DNA of 64,000 nucleotides from Celeribacter arenosi. Lineage in GTDB: Bacteria > Pseudomonadota > Alphaproteobacteria > Rhodobacterales > Rhodobacteraceae. The translations under genes and the position numbers were made by a program. Positions within the stretch are counted from its first letter, which is position 1, and every line of letters starts with the position of its first letter. Of the stretch, positions 59,016 to 64,000 are shown piece after piece. The stretch is from positions 186,001-250,000 of the forward strand of contig NZ_BAABDF010000006.1 of the NCBI RefSeq assembly GCF_039539485.1, written 5' to 3'. Below the pieces are notes generated by a model, which saw only the letters and a program-made list of their open reading frames with translations, was not told the origin of the DNA and searched no databases.

Positions 59016-60327
59016 AGGTGCGCCCGCGCATCTGACCCATTCGCGTGTTCTGAAAATCGCGCTGCCCATCGTGCTCTCCAATGCAACAGTGCCCATTCTC
59101 GGCGCGGTCGATACCGGCGTCGTGGGGCAAATGGGGGCGGCGGCGCCCATCGGTGCGGTCGGGATCGGGGCGGTGATCCTCGGGTCGATCTACTGGATTT
59201 TCGGATTTCTGCGGATGGGCACCACCGGCCTCGTCAGTCAGGCGCGCGGCGCGGGGCAGGTCGGTGAAGTTTCGGCCTTTCTCACACGGGTCATCTTGGC
59301 CGGTCTGATCGGGGGGCTGGCTCTCATCGCTTTGCAGGCGCCTGCATTCGCGCTCGCCTTTCACGTAGCACCCGCATCTGACGAGGTCGAAAGCCTCGCG
59401 CGCAGTTACATGTCGATCCGCATCTGGTCCGCGCCTTTCAGCATCGCAACCTTCGGCATCACGGGGTGGTTGATCGGTCAGGAGCGCACGCGCGCGGTGC
59501 TGTTCCTGCAGCTTTGGATGAACGGCCTCAACATCCTGTTCGACCTGTGGTTCGTGCTCGGCCTCGGGTGGGGCGTTGAGGGTGTCGCGCTTGCCACTGT
59601 AATCGCCGAGGTCACGGGGGCGTTTTGGGGGCTCTATCTGTGCCGCGACGCGTTTTCCAATGCCGCATGGCGGGATCGGGCGCGGGTCTTCGACCTTGCG
59701 CGGCTGGTCCATATGCTCAAGGTGAACACAGACATCCTGATCCGCTCGCTTCTGTTGCTCGCCATCGTGGTGTCTTTCGCCTTCTTTGGCGCGGGGTTCG
59801 GGGACGTGACACTGGCCGCCAACCAGATCCTGATGCAATTCGTCGAAATCACGGCCTTTGCTCTCGACGGCTTTGCCTTTGCCGCCGAAGCGATCGTGGG
59901 CAGTGCGCTGGGCGCGCGCCAACGCTCCGTTCTACGCCGCGGGGCTATTTTGACCTCGCTCTGGGGGTTGGTCGCGGTCGGGCTTTTGTCGGCTTTGTTC
60001 GCCTTTTCGGGCGGGACGGTCATCGACATCATGACGACCGCGACGGACGTGCGGGCGGAGGCGCGCCTTTACCTATGGTGGATGGTTGCCGCGCCCTTGG
60101 TCGGGCTGGCTGCATGGATGCTCGACGGCATCTTCATCGGCGCAACCCGCACGCGGGACATGCGCAACATGATGATGCTGTCGCTGCTGATCTACCTCGC
60201 GGCGGTCGCGATTTTGATTCCGGCTTTTGGCAACCATGGCCTCTGGGCCGCGCTCTTGGTCAGCTACGCGGCACGGGGCGGGTTGTTGTTGTGGAAATAC
60301 CCCGCGCTTGAGCGCAGCGCGCAGTGA
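59008..60327 (+). CDS. MATE-family efflux transporter (DinF-type)
   Basis: This 439-aa protein has twelve predicted TM helices and the twofold MATE repeat. LKIALPIVLSNATVPILGAV, VDTGVVGQMGAAAPIGAVG and the paired AANQILMQFVEITAF and LDGFAFAAEAIVGSALGAR in the second half are typical of DinF-type MATE proteins. Its last codon abuts the pyrD stop (TGATCA). It exports cations or drugs in exchange for H+ or Na+; substrate unknown. Confidence 0.92.
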   Translation: MTEGAPAHLTHSRVLKIALPIVLSNATVPILGAVDTGVVGQMGAAAPIGAVGIGAVILGSIYWIFGFLRMGTTGLVSQARGAGQVGEVSAFLTRVILAGLIGGLALIALQAPAFALAFHVAPASDEVESLARSYMSIRIWSAPFSIATFGITGWLIGQERTRAVLFLQLWMNGLNILFDLWFVLGLGWGVEGVALATVIAEVTGAFWGLYLCRDAFSNAAWRDRARVFDLARLVHMLKVNTDILIRSLLLLAIVVSFAFFGAGFGDVTLAANQILMQFVEITAFALDGFAFAAEAIVGSALGARQRSVLRRGAILTSLWGLVAVGLLSALFAFSGGTVIDIMTTATDVRAEARLYLWWMVAAPLVGLAAWMLDGIFIGATRTRDMRNMMMLSLLIYLAAVAILIPAFGNHGLWAALLVSYAARGGLLLWKYPALERSAQ

Positions 60328-61401
60328 TCACAGCCACTCGTTGCGACCGGTTCCCACCGCATCAGCAACCGAGTCATATCCGTCGCACGCCAGCAGTTCG
60401 TCCAAACCGGTGGCAATGCGCGGGGCGAGCGACAACCCCTGATAGACCATCGCGGAATAGAGTTGGACAGCCGAGGCCCCCGCACGGATTTTTGTATAGG
60501 CATCCAGAGCAGAGGCAATGCCCCCCACGCCGATCAGCGGAATGTCATTTCCCAAATGACGCGAAAGCTTTGCCAGCACGCGGGTAGATTTCTCGAACAA
60601 TGGCCGCCCCGATAGCCCGCCTTTTTCATCGCGGTGCGCCGATTTCAGGCCTTCACGGTCCAGAGTCGTATTGGTCGCGATGACGCCATCAACGCCGGCT
60701 TTACGGGCGACTTCGGCGATTTCGCCAATCTCTGTATCTGTGAGGTCCGGCGCAATTTTCAGGACGATAGGCACCTGACGGCCCAACCCGCGCCGCGCGT
60801 CGAGTACACCGGCCAAGAGCGCCTCGAGCGCCTCCGGTCCCTGCAGGTCACGCAGCTTTTCGGTATTGGGCGAGGAGACGTTGACCGTCGCGAAGTCGAT
60901 CGAATTGCCACAGGCGCTGAGTACGGTTGCGAAATCTGCGGCGCGATCTGTGCTGTCTTTATTGGCGCCGAGATTGAGGCCGACCGGCACAGCCAAGGTC
61001 CCGGCACCCAGACGCGCCTGCGCCAGGCGTGCGCCGATTTCATCCATTCCTTCATTGTTGAACCCGAACCGGTTGATCACGGCGCGGTCCTCGGTGAGGC
61101 GGAACAAACGCGGCTTCGGGTTGCCGGGCTGGGGGCGCGGGGTGGCCGCACCAACCTCGATAAACCCGAATCCGGCACGCACCAGTTGGGGCACGGCTTC
61201 GGCGTTTTTGTCGAAACCGGCGGCGAGCCCGACCGGATTTGGCATCGCCAGCCCCGCAATCGTGGTGGCCAAACGTGGCGATGTCACCGCCCCCGGTAGG
61301 GCGGCAAGCCCGGCCTTGAGGCCCCAAAGGGCGGCTTTGTGCGCGGCCTCTGGATCCAACCTGCGCAGGGCGATCATGCCGGCTTGTTCAAAGAGGCTCA
61401 T
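60328..61401 (-). CDS. pyrD: Dihydroorotate dehydrogenase (quinone)
   Basis: PyrD class 2 oxidises dihydroorotate in pyrimidine synthesis and passes electrons to quinone. It is 357 aa. It has an N-terminal membrane-facing helix (MSLFEQAGMIALRRLDPEAA), the FMN region GLAAGFDKNAEAV, the catalytic Ser in FATVNVSSPNTE near 180 and GGIASALDAYTKIRAGAS. ATG 61401 overlaps the DUF952 stop as ATGA. The two genes form a unit. Confidence 0.96.
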   Translation of the reverse strand: MSLFEQAGMIALRRLDPEAAHKAALWGLKAGLAALPGAVTSPRLATTIAGLAMPNPVGLAAGFDKNAEAVPQLVRAGFGFIEVGAATPRPQPGNPKPRLFRLTEDRAVINRFGFNNEGMDEIGARLAQARLGAGTLAVPVGLNLGANKDSTDRAADFATVLSACGNSIDFATVNVSSPNTEKLRDLQGPEALEALLAGVLDARRGLGRQVPIVLKIAPDLTDTEIGEIAEVARKAGVDGVIATNTTLDREGLKSAHRDEKGGLSGRPLFEKSTRVLAKLSRHLGNDIPLIGVGGIASALDAYTKIRAGASAVQLYSAMVYQGLSLAPRIATGLDELLACDGYDSVADAVGTGRNEWL

Positions 61402-61736
61402 AGGATCTCCGCGGGAAACACATGGCCATCGGGGCCGCAGGGCAGGGGCATCATTTGAACAACGTCCGAGCGCTTCAGGGGCCGGTAAAGATGGGGGAAC
61501 AACGCCCCGCCACGCGATGGCTCCCATTTCAAATCGTCCGCCATCCCCGCGGGATCACAGGCCAAAAGGATCAGGTCCGCCTCTCCCGCAAACCATTTCG
61601 CCGCGGTTTCGCGGGCCGTTTGGGCAGTCGAAAAGTGGATGTAGCCGTCGGCGATATCGACCGGAGCCCCCGCCGTTTCGCCCGCAGCATCGAAAGCTTC
61701 CCATTCGGGAGCGCGAAAAATCTTGTAAATCATCAT
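61398..61736 (-). CDS. DUF952 family protein
   Basis: This small protein of about 112 aa starts MMIYKIFRAPEWEAF and keeps the family pattern DGYIHFSTAQTARETAAKWF. FPHLYRPLKRSDVV lies near the end. Adjacent ATGs at 61736 and 61733 are both possible. Such proteins are common next to pyrD in this group but have no known function. It is the first gene of the pair with pyrD. Confidence 0.85.
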   Translation of the reverse strand: MMIYKIFRAPEWEAFDAAGETAGAPVDIADGYIHFSTAQTARETAAKWFAGEADLILLACDPAGMADDLKWEPSRGGALFPHLYRPLKRSDVVQMMPLPCGPDGHVFPAEIL

Positions 61737-61921
61737 GGTCGCGGTTTGCCTCTCTGCTGGTGCGGCGTCAAGCACTGCCGCGTCCCCCTACGTCACCTCG
61801 CGGCTACCTGCCTGTCATATAGGCGTTGCGCGATTTGACTAAGGGTCACCTAACTCTCGTCTTTGACTCTTCGGTTAAAGAACGTCAGCATCGACTATAC
61901 AAATCTAGACAGGGGGCAAAA

Positions 61922-63481
61922 ATGCTCAAAAAAATTCTTACAACTTCAGCAGCAATGACGCTGATCGCCGGTGCGGCATCTGCCGATTACGCGCTCACCG
62001 TTCTGCACACCAACGACTTCCACGCACGGTTTGAACCGATTTCGAAATACGATTCGGGCTGTTCGGAAGACGACAACATGGCCGGCTCCTGCTTTGGCGG
62101 GTCCGCGCGTTTGAAGTCCGCAATCGACGCCGCACGTGCGCGCTCTACCAACTCGATCCTCGTGGATGGCGGCGACCAGTTCCAGGGCACGCTGTTCTAC
62201 ACCTACTATAAAGGTCAACTCGCGGCCGAGATGATGAACGCGCTGGGCTACGACGCGATGACCGTGGGCAACCACGAATTCGACGACGGCCCCGAAGTGC
62301 TCGCCGGATTCATGAATGCGCTGACCTTCCCGATCCTGATGTCCAACGCCGACGTGAGCCAGGAACCTCTCCTGTCCAACGAGCTGGCAAAATCGACCAT
62401 CATCGAAAAGGGCGGCGAAAAGATCGGCCTGATCGGTCTGACACCGGACGACACCGATGAACTGGCCTCTCCCGGTCCCAACATCACCTTCTCCGATCCT
62501 GTCGCGGCAGTGCAGGCAGAAGTCGATATGATGACAGCGCAGGGTGTGAACAAAATCATCGTTCTGTCCCACTCGGGCTACAACGTCGACAAAGAAGTCG
62601 CAGCCAATACCACTGGCGTTGATGTGATTGTGGGTGGCCACACCAACACATTGCTCTCCAACGTCAATGACCGCGCCGAAGGTCCATATCCGACCATGGT
62701 CGGCGAAACCGCCATCGTGTCGGCCTATGCCTACGGTAAATTCCTCGGCCAACTCGACGTTGTCTTCGACGACGAAGGTGTCATCACCTCCGCAGTTGGT
62801 GAGCCACTGATCATGGACCGCTTCATCTCCGAAGATGCAGCCATCAAAGGCCGCATCGCCGAAGCTGCAGCGCCTCTCGAAGAAATCCGCCAGAAAGTGG
62901 TCGCCGAGACTGCCGAGGAAATCGTCGGTGTGCGTGAAGAATGCCGTGCGGTTGAATGCGCAATGGGCAACCTGATCGCCGATGCGATGCTTGACCGTGT
63001 CAAAGACCAAGGTGTTGAAATCGCGATCCAGAACGGCGGCGGCATTCGTGCTTCCATCGACGCGGGCGAAGTGACCATGGGCGAAGTGCTGACCGTGCTT
63101 CCGTTCCAGAACACGCTCTCCACCTTTGAAGTCACCGGTGCAACCTTCGTTGAGGCGCTCGAAAATGGCGTGTCCCAGATCGAAGAAGGCGCGGGCCGCT
63201 TCCCACAGGTTGCGGGTGTGACCTTCTCCGTTGATCCGGCTGCCGAAGCGGGCTCCCGTATCTCCGACGTGATGGTCGGCGGCGCACCGATTGACCCCGA
63301 AAAGGTCTACGGCGTTGTCTCCAACAACTACGTCCGCAACGGTGGTGACGGCTACAAAATGTTCACCGGCGCAATGAACGCCTATGACTTCGGCCCCGAT
63401 CTTGCCGATGTTACGGCCGAATTCCTTGCCGAGAACGCGCCTTACGCACCGTACAAAGATGGTCGTATCACCATCAAATAA
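61922..63481 (+). CDS. Secreted 5'-nucleotidase / bifunctional metallophosphatase
   Basis: This 519-aa protein is exported (MLKKILTTSAAMTLIAGAASA signal) and has the metallophosphatase domain with LHTNDFHARFEP, DGGDQFQGT, TVGNHEFDDG, LSHSGY and VGGHTNTLLS. The C-terminal nucleotidase domain has the substrate motif NGGGIRASIDAGEVT. It releases nucleosides and phosphate from nucleotides in the periplasm, feeding salvage enzymes such as cdd and deoA. GGGGG precedes the ATG. The frame is open 96 bases upstream but without a signal peptide in the right place. Confidence 0.93.
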   Translation: MLKKILTTSAAMTLIAGAASADYALTVLHTNDFHARFEPISKYDSGCSEDDNMAGSCFGGSARLKSAIDAARARSTNSILVDGGDQFQGTLFYTYYKGQLAAEMMNALGYDAMTVGNHEFDDGPEVLAGFMNALTFPILMSNADVSQEPLLSNELAKSTIIEKGGEKIGLIGLTPDDTDELASPGPNITFSDPVAAVQAEVDMMTAQGVNKIIVLSHSGYNVDKEVAANTTGVDVIVGGHTNTLLSNVNDRAEGPYPTMVGETAIVSAYAYGKFLGQLDVVFDDEGVITSAVGEPLIMDRFISEDAAIKGRIAEAAAPLEEIRQKVVAETAEEIVGVREECRAVECAMGNLIADAMLDRVKDQGVEIAIQNGGGIRASIDAGEVTMGEVLTVLPFQNTLSTFEVTGATFVEALENGVSQIEEGAGRFPQVAGVTFSVDPAAEAGSRISDVMVGGAPIDPEKVYGVVSNNYVRNGGDGYKMFTGAMNAYDFGPDLADVTAEFLAENAPYAPYKDGRITIK

Positions 63482-63517
63482 GCTCTGAAGTCACCTATTC
63501 AGGTCGATTTTACCTCG

Positions 63518-63548
63518 CGCCCCGCCGGAATTCCGGCGGGGCGTTTTC
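63518..63548 (+). terminator. Terminator of the nucleotidase gene
   Basis: A perfect inverted repeat GCCCCGCCGGAA / TTCCGGCGGGGC with a TTTT tail. Confidence 0.9.
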
Positions 63549-63597
63549 GTGTTGCAGGGTGCTTTCCCAAATCTGACCTTTGCCCTAAATTGGGGGC

Positions 63598-63906
63598 ATG
63601 GATCATCCGCTCATCGACCTCATCGAACAGAAAATCGCCGAAGCCGAGGCGAACGGCGAATTTGAAAACCTCGCGGGCGCGGGCAAACCGCTCGTGCAGG
63701 AGGGGGATCCCGAAAACGCTTTGCTGGCCCGCGTGAGCCGTGAAAACGGGGCGGTATTGCCGTTTGTGGCGATGGCGCGTGAACTTGAAGCGCTCAGGCA
63801 GGAGTTGCGCGAGACCGGCGATCGCACGCGGCGCACCGAGATCATGAAAGAGATGTCGATGACGGAGGTCAAAATCGACTTGGCGCGCAAGGCTTGGTCA
63901 CGCTGA
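63598..63906 (+). CDS. DUF1992 protein (DnaJ-homologue C28-like)
   Basis: This 102-aa protein of the DUF1992 family has the family pattern IEQKIAEAEANGEFENLAGAGKPL at residues 9-32, rich in charged helix. The length is usual. Function unknown. Its stop is directly followed by the start of the YedK-like gene. Confidence 0.88.
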   Translation: MDHPLIDLIEQKIAEAEANGEFENLAGAGKPLVQEGDPENALLARVSRENGAVLPFVAMARELEALRQELRETGDRTRRTEIMKEMSMTEVKIDLARKAWSR

Positions 63907-64000
63907 ATGTGCGGACGCTTCGCCATCACGCTACCCGATGAGGCCATGTCGCAGTTGTTTGGCGCCACCGTGGCCAACGATCTGCCGCCACTGCCGAATT
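63907..64000 (+). CDS. SOS response-associated peptidase, YedK/HMCES family (partial)
   Basis: Only the first 31 codons are in the window. They read MCGRFAITLPDEAMSQLF. The family needs Cys2, which becomes the N-terminal catalytic residue that forms a thiazolidine crosslink with abasic sites in single-stranded DNA. The start directly follows the previous stop (TGAATG). Confidence 0.85.
   Translation, partial: MCGRFAITLPDEAMSQLFGATVANDLPPLPN

Noticed and set aside
1..64000. tRNA, rRNA, CRISPR array or insertion sequence
   Set aside because: I saw no tRNA arm pattern, repeat-spacer array or transposase, but subtle cases could be missed by eye.

Overview
The window is ordinary chromosome from a high-GC alphaproteobacterium, most likely a member of the Rhodobacteraceae (Roseobacter group). 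Evidence for this includes the cell-cycle regulator GcrA, two perfect CtrA-type boxes (TTAA-N7-TTAA), MeaB, a fused malic enzyme (MaeB), PrpE, two MerR-type regulators beside an acyl-CoA dehydrogenase, and several small protein families typical of that group. There are about 60 protein genes. I saw no tRNA, rRNA, CRISPR array, insertion sequence or prophage.

Layout. 1-7.6 kb: an ABC-2 exporter split around gcrA, a secreted V8-like serine protease, an MscS-type channel, and a CHASE-GGDEF-EAL c-di-GMP enzyme. 7.6-10.6 kb: arginine biosynthesis (argD, a GNAT acetyltransferase, argF), preceded by a promoter, a 20-codon arginine-rich leader ORF and hairpins that look like a ribosome-mediated attenuator. 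10.6-20.2 kb: NUDIX hydrolase, gnd, a YgiB/YgiC-like pair, an acyltransferase, a flavin monooxygenase, hrpB and meaB. 20.2-29.3 kb: rpmB, an acyltransferase-like membrane protein, a small copper-linked pair, a sirtuin, several unknowns, a PAS-GAF-GGDEF cyclase with a CtrA box just upstream, a large unknown membrane protein and an M48 lipoprotein protease. 29.5-34.9 kb: lepA, then a short AT-rich stretch holding an unrecognised two-TM protein, several perfect hairpins and an orphan Phd-like antitoxin. This is the only part that looks acquired.

35-49.5 kb: a DUF481 outer-membrane protein, glyA, nadK, a pseudo-receiver Fis-type regulator, a 315-nt AT-rich gap with a second CtrA box, prpE, maeB, the pyrimidine salvage operon cdd-deoA-deoB-upp, a SPOR-domain protein and an M48-like protein that has lost its zinc site. 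49.7-59 kb: fatty-acid oxidation (GST, fadA, an NTF2-like protein and fadJ; a long acyl-CoA dehydrogenase with two MerR regulators) and two hot-dog thioesterases. 59-64 kb: a MATE exporter, pyrD, DUF952, a periplasmic 5'-nucleotidase, DUF1992 and the start of a YedK-like protein.

Themes: carbon flow through propionyl-CoA, acyl-CoA and C4 acids (prpE, maeB, meaB, fad genes), nucleotide salvage and synthesis, and c-di-GMP/cell-cycle signalling (two GGDEF proteins, gcrA, CtrA boxes). The best candidate for something little described is the arginine leader-peptide attenuator at 7632-7841.
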